DNA from: Cryptomeria japonica
Taxonomy: Eukaryota > Streptophyta > Pinopsida > Cupressales > Cupressaceae
Assembly (NCBI RefSeq): GCF_030272615.1
Contig: NC_081412.1
Span: 139,762,747-139,826,746, forward strand
Reading direction: 5' to 3'
DNA length: 64,000 nt
A program made the translations under genes and the position numbers. Shown one piece after another: positions 1-10,424 of the stretch (the first letter of the stretch is position 1; each line of letters begins with the position of its first letter). The notes under the pieces are model-generated. The model had not been told where the DNA came from. It did not search any database and was given only the letters and a program-made list of their open reading frames with translations.

Positions 1-859
1 TTATATACTCAAAAATTATTGAAACTTTTAGAAAGGTCTTTGCATTTTACATTTAAAAATCTTGTCATATTCACATAAGCAGCTCCATTAAGTATCTCTC
101 AAATATAAGCTCCTCACTCTGAAAGTAAAGCTAGACTCCTTCTCTGAATTGCACTCAGCACAATCATATCCTCCTTATTTTCACCAGTTCACAAGCTCAG
201 GCATCCTTCACAGAGCACACACATCTTTTTCAAAACTTTCCACATACATATATGACCATGAACGGAAACATTACTTACACTTTTTGTTCTCATTCAAAAA
301 AATATATCACGAACTAGAACCACCCATAAACTTTTCAGCCTGTCCTCATATGAAACACTCGGAAATTTATTAACAGAATTTTTTTTTTAATCAGCGAATA
401 AAAACACAAACTAAGAATCAGTCAAAAAAAGGTAAGACAGAGGAATATCTCGTGCCACAAATGGTTAGCATCCTCAATTAGAATCCATGAAGTTTGCAAC
501 ATATGAAGTCTCATAGCCACGTTCACCTTTTTTAGCAAATAAAGGTCGGTCATGACTCCTTTATGAAACAACATCCAGCATTGAATAGATACAATGATCT
601 GATTTTCGTCAGAAATACCTAACTTAGAAAACTGTTACAAAGTAAACGCTATTCCCACTTATAGAGGGTGATGATGCATTGTAGGGTGGCCACGATAAAC
701 TCAACACAAAAAACCTTTTCTATTTTTGATCTGACATTTGTCAGTCATCTTGAACAAAACCATTGCCATAGCTGAAATCTTATTGAGTTTACCATTGAAA
801 AAGCAGTTGGTGACATGGCAATCAGACTTGGCCAGAGAAGCTGACAAGAAGCAGGTGAA
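1..859. other. AT-rich non-coding sequence
   Basis: No convincing exon, transposon terminus or RNA gene is visible. The short open frames here lack recognisable motifs. The segment leads into the AACCAAGTAGCTCAAC repeat cluster and may be part of an old LTR, because similar repeats occur near 30.6 kb in a retroelement-like context. That link is an inference. Confidence 0.4.
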
Positions 860-985
860 GTGGACACACAGCCAACTCAAACAAACAACCATGCAGCTCA
901 AGCAAGTAAGCAACCAGCTCAAGTAGACAACCAAGTAGCTCAACCAAGCAACCAAGTAGCTCAACTTAGCAACCAAGTAAGTCAA
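860..985. repeat. Degenerate AACCAAGTAGCTCAAC tandem repeat
   Basis: About five imperfect copies of a roughly 20-bp unit around AACCAAGTAGCTCAAC run back to back. A related CAAGCAACCAGGCAAGCAAC cluster lies at about 30600-30660, in both cases upstream of AT-rich sequence. This fits a repeat inside a dispersed LTR family. The period is irregular. Confidence 0.6.
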
Positions 986-2195
986 ACAAATAATTGCTAG
1001 ACAACCTTGATCATCATCCTTTGCCATCAATGACAAAATATCCAACACCCTAAAAGACCATTTCGGAAAACAATATAAATCAAATGAAACTCCTTTTAAA
1101 ATACTCGATTCACACATCCAAAAAATATAAAAATAAAATAATTATGGATGACCACAAAGGGCTGTAACAGTGACACCACAGGGTTGGCAAAGGCGGTTTT
1201 GATTGCACTTGGCCAAGGTAGTTTTGTTAAACTTACTTACAAAGACAATCTTATTGCATATCATGCAGAGTGAGATGGGATGGAATTATCCTGAAAATCC
1301 TCGTTGATAAAATCCTGCACACTCAACATGCACAGCATGAAAGATTGCAGTCGAAGCATTTAAATAGACAATTACTTTATACATTCAATTGCATCTTTAA
1401 TCAATTCATTTACATGGGATTTCACCATTCATCAGTATGGATAAGTAACTATATTTTATACAATTTAAATGCATTATTAAACTTATTTTAAACATGATAA
1501 AATCTATTGATTTAAATTATAAATTTAGATCCCTGTTAATTCACAATTCACGCTTTAGCACAGATTCACTATTGTAAACAATCAATTCAATATAACTAAT
1601 AAGATTAAGTGCAATAATTTTACATAACTAAAATCTGTGTTTCTCATGATGAATCGAGAATCAACTAATTTAGATATGATCACATTACACATTGTTAATA
1701 TTGTCATACTTATGAATTTAGGGACACAATCATTATTACTATCTAGTAATTAGGTCAACGTTGTGCAACATACAGCAATGTTCACAAGCTGATGGAGTTT
1801 GACATATGCTGAAATACAATTGGGTTTTACATGGTCAAAGACCTGATTTTGTGTTATCCAATCCTATAACTGGTTTATCACTGTAAGTTTGTGAATATTT
1901 AGACAAGCCAAATTTCAACTACAATTATCATATTATGTCTATGTCTGTTTCTGAAAGTGTTCACTACTTTAAAAAGAAACAACGCCATGCTTTAGCAGCA
2001 GAAAATTTCTTTTGTTAATGACTGCTGCAATATCAGAATTATTTTTGCTTTGGGAATTTTCTTGATAACCCTATGTAGTTTTACTGCCTTCAGACATTTC
2101 TATTTTCTACTGTGCATTAGATGTCATTTGATCTAGACTGTAGAGCATGGTGAAGAAGTTTCCTTTCATAACAATAACTATCAGAGGTATCTGTT
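986..2195. other. Non-coding flank left of copia element A
   Basis: AT-rich sequence with no recognisable gene, terminus or RNA gene. It is the left flank of the copia insertion that begins at 2201. I looked for the missing F-box exon of the downstream host gene here and did not find one. Confidence 0.4.
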
Positions 2196-2234
2196 GCCTG
2201 TGTTGAATTTTGGATCAGAATTGAAATTGCAGAG

Positions 2235-2402
2235 ATACAGAGCAATATTTGTGATATTACTGTTCTAATTCAAAAATTATATCAGAGTATATCTCCTGTT
2301 GCTGAAGATATCGATTATATACAGAGCAATATTTGTGATATTACTGTTCTAATTCAAAAATTATATCAGAGTATATCTCCTGTTGCTGAAGATATCGATT
2401 AT
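2235..2402. repeat. 84-bp tandem duplication inside the LTR
   Basis: The segment starting ATACAGAGCAATATTTG is present twice, head to tail, at 2235-2318 and 2319-2402. The copies are almost identical. The other LTR of the same element has one copy, so the duplication arose after insertion or in this LTR alone. Confidence 0.9.
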
Positions 2403-2611
2403 GATAATCGATGTACCTGAGTATGCTAACTCCTCACTGATGAAGCAAGTGTGCACAACAATTTCTACACAGTCAATGTATATATGCACACCAGAATCTT
2501 GACAAGTATTATACGGGTATAAGCAGTATGACCTTCAACAAATAAATTGATTATTTATGTTTGCTCACAGTATAAATATCACAGTATGTATATATCGCAT
2601 TCAGTATATAT

Positions 2612-4417
2612 CAAAGTTCCCAGACTCGGACTCGGCTCGGACTCGGCAAGGCCGACTCGACTCGTGACTCGGCTATGACTCGGCAACGACTCGGCAATGA
2701 CTCGGCAAAATTAAAAAACCCTTGAAATTAAGAGATTTTTAACAATTTAAAACTTGTTTCATGCACCCATTATTGAATAAAGCCCAATTATAATGTGTGC
2801 TAGCTTGTTATGCGATGAAAGGCATGCCGGTAGAGTATCTACTTGTTTGGGGCTTTTGTTTAGTATTTTGTTTGGCCAAATTGAAATTTTGGGAGCACCA
2901 ACATGAGACATCATGAACATCTTCACTTGGAAACTGTAAGGAATGCTTGTGTATGGTAGCATTAAATAGTGTGCTTTTTGAACTTAGGTTTTACCTTGGG
3001 ACTATAGTTGACCTTGGTCTTTCTTGGATCTCTTAGTTTTTAGGCTATATATATGTTGGATGGAAAGGGGAATTGTGAGGCTAGAAGGGTTTGAAAATAT
3101 GCTCCTCAGAGACATGTCCCTTGCCAAAAGTAACCTTGTGCCCCATGGGGGGATTTTTTGGGATGTGGGGATAGGTAGGAAATGTCCCCAACTCACCCCC
3201 TTTTTTCAAAATTTTAAGAAACATCCCTGTTGTGAGGTACTCACACATCGCCCCATTGCAATTGAAGACCCCCACTTTTTGCTTTCTAGGGTTAGCTCTT
3301 TTAGTTTTGTTGTTGGTCGTTTTAGTGTCTTAGTCTTTCCATTGAAGGGATTGAGTTTCTCAAAGGTCATCAAATCAGGTGGATCTCCTCAAGGTGGAGT
3401 GAAGGAGGTTAGGTCAGTTGAGTGATTAGGGGTTAATTAGATCATTCCTAGGGTTTTTGTGTACTATCTGGTCACGCTTCAAGTTGCTAAATCAAACCTT
3501 GGTTGAATGCATAGTGTCCTCCTAGGTCCTGTCCCTTACATCAAGGTCAGAGTGAACTCGCCTTAAAAGTTTGAAATGTCATCCTGATCCTGAGATGGCC
3601 TGAAATTTGACTAAGTCTGGAAATTTGAAGGATCCTCCAAAAATTGGATTTTGCATTATAACTCATGGAGGTCCGAAACCACTCTCAAACATCTTGACAA
3701 TATATATGGAATATAATTTAAAGTATAAGAAAGAGAAAAGACATAAGGAAATGTCACTTATACTTAAATGTTATATTCCATATATGAATCCTGACGGAGA
3801 GACTAACTTGTCAAACAAGTCAAAATATTGACCTGTCGTGGCCGAGTCTTGGAGCTTGGACTCGGCGAGTTTTGCCATAACTCGCCTGACTCGCGAGTCA
3901 AGCGAGTTATGGCAAAACTCGCCGAGTCCAAGTCCCGAGTCAGCAAAACTCGCCGAGTTGGCGCGACTCGCCAACTCGGCGAGTTTTGCTGACTCGGGAC
4001 TTGGACTCGGCGAGTTTTACCATAACTCGCCGAGTCCAAGTCCCGAGTCAGCAAAACTCGCCGAGCTTGGCTCGACTCGCCAACTCGGCGAACTTGCCTG
4101 ACTCGCGGTGAGTTTGGGAACTCTGGTATATATATATTGCAAGACGCGAGTCAGGCGAGTTATGGTCAAAACTCGCCGAGTCCAAGTCCCGAGTCAGCAA
4201 AACTCGCCGAGCTTGGCTCGACTCGCCAACTCGGCGAACTTGCCTGACTCGCGGCGAGTTTGGGAACTCTGGTATATATATATTGCAAGATACGAGTCAG
4301 GCGAGTTATGGTCAAAACTCGCCGAGTCCGAGTCCCGAGTCAGCAAAACTCGCCGAGCTTGGCTCGACTCGCCAACTCGGCGAACTTGCCTGACTCGCGG
4401 CGAGTTTGGGAACTCTG
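2612..4417. mobile_element. hAT-A, non-autonomous hAT transposon
   Basis: The terminal inverted repeats are CAAAGTTCCCAGACTCG on the left and the complement of CAGAGTTCCCAAACTCG on the right. They are flanked by a perfect 8-bp duplication GTATATAT (2604-2611 and 4418-4425), the hallmark of hAT insertion. Both ends carry many ACTCGGC/GCCGAGT subterminal motifs, dense at 3838-4110. The centre (2740-3800) has no transposase and no recognisable coding sequence. The original right end was probably at 4125; the next 292 bp are tandem copies of the end plus flank. The target is the 3' LTR of copia A, so this element is younger than the copia insertion. Confidence 0.9.
4126..4417. repeat. 146-bp tandem copies of transposon end plus LTR flank
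   Basis: The end motif GTTTGGGAACTCTG is followed by GTATATATATATTGCAAGA three times, with the transposon end at 4125, 4271 and 4417, exactly 146 bp apart. Each added unit (4126-4271, 4272-4417) contains about 20 bp of LTR flank, including the target duplication, and then about 126 bp of hAT end. The amplification therefore happened after insertion and spans the junction. Confidence 0.9.
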
Positions 4418-5011
4418 GTATATATATATTGCAAGATATATATTGCACACAGTAGTTAATATTCACACAACAATATATATTGCAGCCTTTTTCTTCAAAC
4501 ACACCTAGCAGACGGATCACGTATATCATAGCATGTAAGTGCAGAGATCTTCACGCACAGCTGTCTAGAATTTGCACAGATATATTTTTTGTGTATTGCT
4601 ATTATCTATGCACCACTCTCTCTCACTTTCAGTAATCCCGATCAAGGGATATATAAATGCAAGTCACTGTCAATGAAATGACATTACTTTCAGTTAGGAA
4701 GGAACACGACCATAGACAGAAGGTTGCGATTCACTTAGCAACCCGATAAGAAAATTAACTTAATCGCGTAGAATTAATAATACTTAACAATCGGTTAAGA
4801 TATGAAGAAAACGTATTTAGTAAGACAGCGATTAGGTAAACAAAGTGATAAAACATAATAGTTAGAAAAGATATGAAATCGCTGAAAGCAAGCATAAGAA
4901 ATAATTAAAATGTTAATAGAGGTTGCGACAGCGGTCAGGAGAAAGATATCTCTTGTCGCTATAACATGAACACTCCCTCTTAGCTAGGGAGGTATTTCTC
5001 ATATATACATG

Positions 5012-5306
5012 TCATGGAGTCTCTCAATCATGGCATCCACAATGGCTACTCCCATTTGTGGAGAAGAGTTCATCACGGAGTCACTCAACGTGATGTCCAC
5101 CATGGCTACTCCCATGTGCACAAGTGCCCATCACGGAGTCACTTAATGTGATGTCGTCATGGAGTCACTCAACATGACGTCCACCATGGCTACTCCTAGA
5201 GGGTGGATAAACACAAGAAAGAGAATCATCATGGAGTCTCTCAACGTGATGTTGTCATGGAGTCACTCAACATGACATCCACTACGGCTACTCCCAGAGC
5301 GTGGAA
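5012..5306. repeat. GGAGTCACTCAACGTGATG tandem repeat array
   Basis: Several imperfect units built around GGAGTCACTCAACGTGATG and CCACCATGGCTACTCCCA repeat through this stretch, with variable spacing. It lies between the end of the pol remnant and the 3' polypurine tract of copia A, the same position as the repeat array in copia B at 61.4-61.6 kb. Confidence 0.75.
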
Positions 5307-5383
5307 AGAACCACATCTCCGTCTCAGAGATGGACAAGGTCTTTCACCTCAAACTTCTCCATCTCCATCTCAGAAAAAAATTG

Positions 5384-5621
5384 CATTAACAAGGGCTTTC
5401 ACCTCAAATTTCTCCGTCTCAGAGAAAAGTGCATTAACAAGGGCTTTCACCTCAAATTTCTCCGTCTCAGAGAAAAGTGCATTAACAAGGGCTTTCACCT
5501 CAAATTTCTCCGTCTTAGAGAAAAGTGCATTAACAAGGGCTTTCACCTCAAATTTCTCTCTCAGAGAAAAATGCATTAACAAGGGCTTTCACCTTAAATT
5601 TTTCCGTCTTAGAGAAAAAAA
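5384..5621 (-). repeat. 48-bp tandem repeat, open as a 16-residue repeat
   Basis: CATTAACAAGGGCTTTCACC recurs at 5384, 5432, 5480, 5528 and 5574, a 48-bp period (the last step is 46). Because 48 is a multiple of three, the array stays open and in element sense reads about four copies of a peptide unit containing EKFEVKALVNALF. It could be a translated extension or merely a repeat without stops. No start-codon context or known domain supports a protein. Confidence 0.75.
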
Positions 5622-5655
5622 ATGCTATAATAACAGATAACACAAATTATTGATT

Positions 5656-5830
5656 CTAAGCCTCCCTCTCAGCAAGGACTTCAAGTACTAGTATCAACCT
5701 CCTGACCTTCTCATCCAAGGTTGCCTCTGTTGGTTTGTCAGACTCCCTCTGAATGTTAATTCTTCCTCTTTGAAGAAACTGATCGACTTTAGAATAAGAA
5801 ACCTTCTGAATCAACTTTAGAGCTTGGCTC
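5656..5830 (-). pseudogene. Copia A pol C-terminal remnant
   Basis: The minus strand reads LVLEVLAEREA and then stops, next to a CTCCCTCTCAGCAAGG tract. The matching spot in copia B reads a related end (LVERELQ) just after the RNase H region. I therefore interpret this stretch as the last codons of pol, joined to gag by a large internal deletion. The stretch between gag and this tail (5700-5830) has no recognised domain. The call rests on a short match. Confidence 0.45.
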
Positions 5831-5833
5831 CTT

Positions 5834-6544
5834 CTAAGATGTCCCCATCGCAATTTCCGCAGTAGAAACAAGTTGTGTAGCTCCTAATTTGCAATCTCGA
5901 GCAAAGTGACCATACTTGTCACACCTGAAACACTGAATGTGAGAGAAATCCTTCTTCTTCTTCGGGTCTGGGGCAGAATTTGATTCTCCGTCTCTATTCC
6001 TTTTTCTTCTTTTGCCTCTTTCTCTAGAAGTATGTGTAGCAAGAACTTGATTTTCTACATCATGATGGTTTCGCCCAATTCCTTTTGCTGCCAACCTGGA
6101 CTCTTCTTGAATACAATCAGCTCGAAAACGATCAAACTTGGGCAACTTAGATCTCCCACTGATGCTTTGGATGAAGGGCTCCCAAGATTGGGGAAGACCA
6201 TTTAGTGCCAACATAACAAGATCTCTGTCTGCAATTATGTCCCCAATAACTCTCAACTGATCTCTCAAATCAGCAATCTTCATAAAGAATGAGATGACTG
6301 AATCCTCTATATCCATTTTTACATGGTGAAGTTGTTGTCTCAAAGCAAGGGCTCTGCTGGTGTTGTTGATCTCATACATGCCTTTTAGAGTATCAAACAT
6401 TTCTTTAGCTGACTTCGATTTGGAGATGATCGGTACTAGGTGATTCATCAAAAAGTCTATCAAGATCTTCCTCGCTTTCGTGCCATTTTTCTTCCATTGT
6501 GTTTTCTCAGTCTCATCGGAAGGCTCAGGCACTTCTTTTTCCAC
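5834..6544 (-). CDS. Copia A Gag polyprotein
   Basis: The 236-residue frame has the layout of plant copia Gag: a helical UBN2-type capsid region at about residues 15-150, a basic linker (KRRKRNRDGE), and one CCHC zinc knuckle, CFRCDKYGHFARDC (C-x2-C-x4-H-x4-C), at about residues 203-216. Gag assembles the cytoplasmic particle that packages element RNA. The coding sequence is uninterrupted and lies about 0.2 kb downstream of the primer binding site. The chosen start is the first Met of the open frame. Homology probably extends upstream of it (DUF4219-like leader, 6545-6680), broken by stops, so the true N-terminus may be missing. An intact gag in a pol-less element fits mobilisation in trans, but that is inference. 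Confidence 0.85.
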   Translation of the reverse strand: MEKEVPEPSDETEKTQWKKNGTKARKILIDFLMNHLVPIISKSKSAKEMFDTLKGMYEINNTSRALALRQQLHHVKMDIEDSVISFFMKIADLRDQLRVIGDIIADRDLVMLALNGLPQSWEPFIQSISGRSKLPKFDRFRADCIQEESRLAAKGIGRNHHDVENQVLATHTSRERGKRRKRNRDGESNSAPDPKKKKDFSHIQCFRCDKYGHFARDCKLGATQLVSTAEIAMGTS

Positions 6545-6742
6545 GAACTCGAGAATATCATTTTCTTCTAATGCAATTAGAACTCTAAACTTCCAAGAGG
6601 TGAATTAGAGGCACCATCAAGTCTATCTTCAACCTTGAGTCCATTCACCATTTTCGAGACTTGGATAAAACTCCCTTAGATGAGAAGAGGAGATGAATTC
6701 TCTGTTGTTTAAACAAATCTGATCACGATCTTGGTTAAACCC

Positions 6743-6754
6743 GCTTTGATACCA
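6743..6754 (-). promoter_or_regulatory. Primer binding site of copia A
   Basis: Read on the minus strand, TGGTATCAAAGC directly follows the LTR end. It is complementary to the 3' end of initiator tRNA-Met apart from one A/G change, and it fixes both LTR boundary and orientation. Confidence 0.9.
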
Positions 6755-7626
6755 TGTTGAATTTTGGATCAGAATTGAAATTGCAGAGATACAGAGCAAT
6801 ATTTGTGATATTACTGTTCTAATTCAAAAATTATATCAGAGTATATCTCCTGTTGCTGAAGATATCGATTATGATAATCGATATACCTGAGTATGTTAAC
6901 TCCTCACTGATGAAGCAAGTGTGCACAACAATATCTACACAGTCAATGTATATATATACACCAGAATCTTGACAAGTATTATACGGGTATAAGCAGTATG
7001 ACCTTCAACAAATAAATTGATTATTTATGTTTGCTCACAGTATAAATATCGCAGTATGTATATATCGCATTCAGTATATATATATTGCAAGATATATATC
7101 GCACACAGTAGTTAATATTCACACAGCAATATATATTGCAGCCTTTTTCTTCAAACACACCTAGCAGATGGATCACGTATAGCACAGCTTGTAAGTGTAG
7201 AGATCTTCATGCACAGCTGTCTAGAATTTGGACAGATATATTTTGTGTGTATCGCTATTATCTATGCACCACTCTCTCTCTTTCAGTAATCCCGATCAAG
7301 GGATATATAAATATAAGTCACTGTCAATGAAATGGCATGACTTTCAGTTAGGAAGGAACATGACCATAGACAGAAGGTTGTGATTCACTTAGCAACCCGA
7401 TAAGAAAATTAAGTTAATAGCATAGAATTAATAATACTTAACAATCGGTTATGATATGAAGAAAACGTATTTAGTAAGACAGCGATTAGGTAAACAAAGT
7501 GATAAAACATAATAGTTAGAAAATATATGAAATCGCTGACAGCAATCATAAGAAATAATTAAAATGTTAATAGAGGTTGCAACAACGGTCAGGAGAAAGA
7601 TATCTCTTGTCGCTAGAACATCAACA
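6755..7626 (-). repeat. 5' LTR of copia A
   Basis: An 872-bp LTR bounded by TG and CA. It matches the left LTR throughout except for that copy's hAT insertion and 84-bp duplication. In element orientation it would carry the promoter and the transcript start. Scattered substitutions between the two LTRs show an old insertion. Confidence 0.9.
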
Positions 7627-8081
7627 ATCTGAAGTGTAGGGGAAGCATAGGTTTCCTGTTAATTGGCCAAGTCTATTGTTAAAGCTAATCATAAAGCCTG
7701 GCTAGTTTTTAGGTTTTAACATTTTGTTGATTTGGGAACCAACAGTATCAATGATTATTATTTATGGTTCTTTGCATAGTTGGACTACTTGCGACTCGGC
7801 TCGACTCGCCAAGCCCTTGGGAAAAAAACTCGGGAAAAACTCTGCGAAAAACTCGGCAACTTAAAAACACGCTTAAATTTAATAAAAAATGCATTTTTTT
7901 TGCAAAATTTAATGAGAAGATGCATCCAATGAGTCAATAAATGATAACACAAAAGAAACAAGCTGATTCATGATATATTTAAATGCAAAATGTCTACAAA
8001 ATCGCATCCTCATGAGGAATGCTGATGGCTAGAAGCTTGAAAGCAATATAGTAAATAGTTTTTGTAAAACCAAAAGTAAAT

Positions 8082-8367
8082 ACATCATTGCAAATTACAA
8101 TTACAACTTTCTCTTCCCAGCTCTAGCAAAAAGTCGGGAAGAGGTAGAACTAGAGGGTCTAGTCCTAGAAGTCTGCAGTGGGCGTGACTGTGCCTCCTCG
8201 CTCGGTATGGTTGGCTCATCCTCCAGTACATCATTACAAATTACAATTACAACTTTCTCTTCCCAGCTCTAGCAAAAAGTCGGGAAGAGGTAGAACTAGA
8301 GGGTCTGGTCCTAGAAGTCTGCAGTGGGCGTGACTGTGCCTCCTCGCTCGGTATGGTTGGCTCATCC
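8082..8367. repeat. 143-bp tandem duplication in hAT-B
   Basis: The segment starting TACATCATT(G/A)CAAATTACAA occurs at 8082-8224 and again at 8225-8367 with only a few differences. It lies in what would be the C-terminal tail and 3' untranslated part of the transposase gene. Confidence 0.9.
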
Positions 8368-8537
8368 TCCATCCTGGATGAAGCTTTGTCTCCACCTGCT
8401 TCTGGCACTGGCAATGAATCCTCATCCTCCTTAATGTCATCCAGTGTGAAACCAAATCCACCCCCCTCCTTCGTAGCCTACCTCTCCAAATCATTGATGT
8501 CATCCTCTATAAACAATGGAGGCTGCCCTTGTGATAT

Positions 8538-8806
8538 CTAGTCAATGTAAGGATCTATATCATCCAAATCAATTGGACCAGGTAGTGCTTCCTCTACCTT
8601 CCTTATGCGCAACTGAAGATTATATTGCACAAAGACAAGGTCATTGAGGCGTTTTTGAGCTAACTTGCTCCTCTTCTTCATGTTGATGGCCTCAAACAAG
8701 CTCCAATTGTGCTCACAACTAGATGAACTACAAGGTTGACATAAGATTTTGAGGGCAATTTTTTTGAGATTTGGGGTATGTCCACCCAAACTTTTCCACC
8801 AAGCAT
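8538..8806 (-). pseudogene. hAT transposase last exon (dimerisation domain)
   Basis: The frame follows a TTTGCAG splice acceptor and reads a hAT C-terminal dimerisation region: CQPCSSSSCEHNWSLFE, then KRLNDLVFVQYN, ending LDDIDPY. The catalytic-region Glu in CEHNW is kept. It aligns without gaps to the last exon of the nearly complete transposase at 43934-44448 (SQPCSASGCERNWSVFE, QRLNDLVYVRYN), so the two belong to related families. It stops shortly after LDDIDPY, earlier than the related copy. The BED finger and the two catalytic Asp regions are absent, so it cannot be active alone. Confidence 0.85.
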
Positions 8807-9059
8807 CTGCAAATTAAAATTAGGTTGAGGATAGCACCCCTCATCGAGGTTTGAGGGTGAGAAAGAGAGGGATAGAGAAAGAAACTGACCTGAAAAAACA
8901 AAAGTTAGATAATTTTTTGACATGTTTGGGCCTCTTTTTTTAGTGTTGCCGAGTTTTTTATAGAAACTCGTCAAGTTTTTGTGAAAAACTCGCCAAAAAC
9001 TCGGCGAGTTTTTAACTACTCGCCGAAAACTCGGCGAGTAGTCCAACTATGGTTCTTTG

Positions 9060-10424
9060 CATGATTGTATGCTTGAAGCTACGTGTTTCTTCTTTCCAAT
9101 CTTTCACTCCATGAGAGCATAATGAATTTATTAAATGCAACCAGTGTTGAGAATTCTTGGAGACAAATAGTTGAGCTGGAAATAATTGTAAAAGTATAAT
9201 GTCTGAGTTGTTTCTTAATTGGTTGTGATACCTGTGATAAACAAATTTTGAAAATACAGTATCATAATTTTCAGCAAACTCCTGACAATGCGTGACTTCA
9301 AAAATAGTACTGCCCCATTTTACGTCTACGAATCATTATTGAATTTTCTTTTACCTAGATTAGGGTGGAGATTGACAATCAAGAGCAAAGTATCACTGGT
9401 TGAAAAGAACTATGACGGTCTACTGGAAATTCAAGCAAATTTGGAGAATATGGATGGATGGAAGCGGATTGATGTATGTAAGAAGTGAATTTAGCCTGCA
9501 CTATCATGGACAATAATTTTTGAATCACAATATTTAAGGTAAAACTAGGAAAAGGAAATGATCGAGAAATGTTCTGAAGTAAAATGATGGTCCCAAGGGA
9601 AAATGCAAAATGGTCAGGGAAAAATGGAAATATGGAAAGGCATGTAAAGAATCCAATTGAATGAAATTTAAGGAAATTTCGTAGCTACTTATGAAATGAC
9701 ATATTTATTGCAGTGATAACATCATAACACATAAAAGAAGGAACTCAACCTCTTACAATAATCACTCAGTCACTGTAGCTTCCCAGTTGCAATTCAAACA
9801 AGGCAAGTATTTCCAAACTTGAAGAATGTTAATCAAACAAAATATTAATGCAATCTGCTTTAATAGGTGGTCCTAGTCTTCCAAGGACCAGCAGAGACCC
9901 AGTATCCATTAGGACTTGATAAGCATGATTGATATGCATAACCATTTAGCTATATCCATTTTCTATAAATACTAAAATTTTGGATCTGCACTTATTTTAT
10001 TTTGTCTGTCATTGGTACCACAATAAGATTTAAGAATTTTTCCTCCTACTTACACTACAGATTATCAGAAATAACAATGGTTTCAAATAACATCAAGAAA
10101 TTTCTGGCTGGCTTATTGGTGATTTGCCTACCCATTCCAACTAATACACTTTTAAAGACATTTGTTATCTTTTTTTGTTACTATTTTAGATTTTTTAGCC
10201 AGATGTACAGCTTACATTCTTGCAAGATCCTAATTACCTTGTTGTATTGGATATGTTATCAATTCTTTATCTGCAATGATGCAGGAATCTTCTGAATGAT
10301 ATTAAGTGCAGAGTAAATCTACAGTGTTCATGAACCTTTTTTTGATTCTGTTTAGCCATGCTACTTTCCACTTGTTATGATATTTTACATTTGTAATATT
10401 TTCTAATTTCAAATTTCTTTGCAG
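9060..10424. other. Host-gene intron, or flank upstream of the first seen exon
   Basis: No transposon terminus or domain is recognised. A 66-codon frame at 9288-9488 is flanked by AG and GT, but its translation does not resemble an F-box or WD40, so I do not call it an exon. The pyrimidine-rich acceptor of the first recognised exon ends at 10424. Confidence 0.5.

Larger units (their letters stand above)
2201..4972 (-). repeat. 3' LTR of copia A, split by hAT-A
   Basis: It matches the right LTR in both parts: 2201-2611 and 4426-4972. The interruption is hAT-A with its 8-bp GTATATAT target duplication, plus a tandem amplification. Without the insertions the LTR is about 0.88 kb, close to the 872 bp of its partner. 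Just beyond 4972 the minus strand reads a purine-rich tract (AGCTAAGAGGGAG) directly before TGTTCATG, as expected for the 3' polypurine tract. Confidence 0.9.
2201..7626 (-). mobile_element. Ty1/copia LTR retrotransposon A, internally deleted
   Basis: Two copies of the same LTR (2201-4972 and 6755-7626) start TGTTGAATTTTGG and end with GAACA or CAACA on the + strand. Next to the right LTR is a tRNA-Met-type primer binding site. Next to the left LTR is a purine tract, read on the minus strand. The element is therefore on the minus strand, with its 5' LTR on the right. The internal part is only 1.8 kb. It carries an open gag, then a short remnant of the pol C-terminus and tandem repeats. Protease, integrase and reverse transcriptase are missing, so the copy is non-autonomous. 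The flanks GCCTG and ATCTG differ by two transitions, consistent with a decayed 5-bp target duplication. The left LTR is enlarged by a hAT insertion and an 84-bp duplication. Confidence 0.9.
7775..9051 (-). mobile_element. hAT-B, internally deleted hAT transposon
   Basis: The terminal inverted repeats start CATAGTTGGACTACT. A perfect 8-bp duplication GTTCTTTG (7767-7774 and 9052-9059) flanks it. The subterminal regions carry ACTCGGC and ACTCGCCGAAAACTCGG motifs like those of hAT-A and hAT-C. Inside is only the final transposase exon (minus strand, 8538-8806), its splice acceptor, and a C-terminal region with a 143-bp duplication. The upstream exons are missing, so this is a deletion derivative that depends on transposase from elsewhere. 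Confidence 0.92.

Noticed and set aside
9288..9488. 66-codon frame bordered by TTTTCAG and GAT/GTATGTA, possible exon
   Set aside because: Its translation does not resemble an F-box or WD40, and it does not supply the codon start needed before the exon at 10425.
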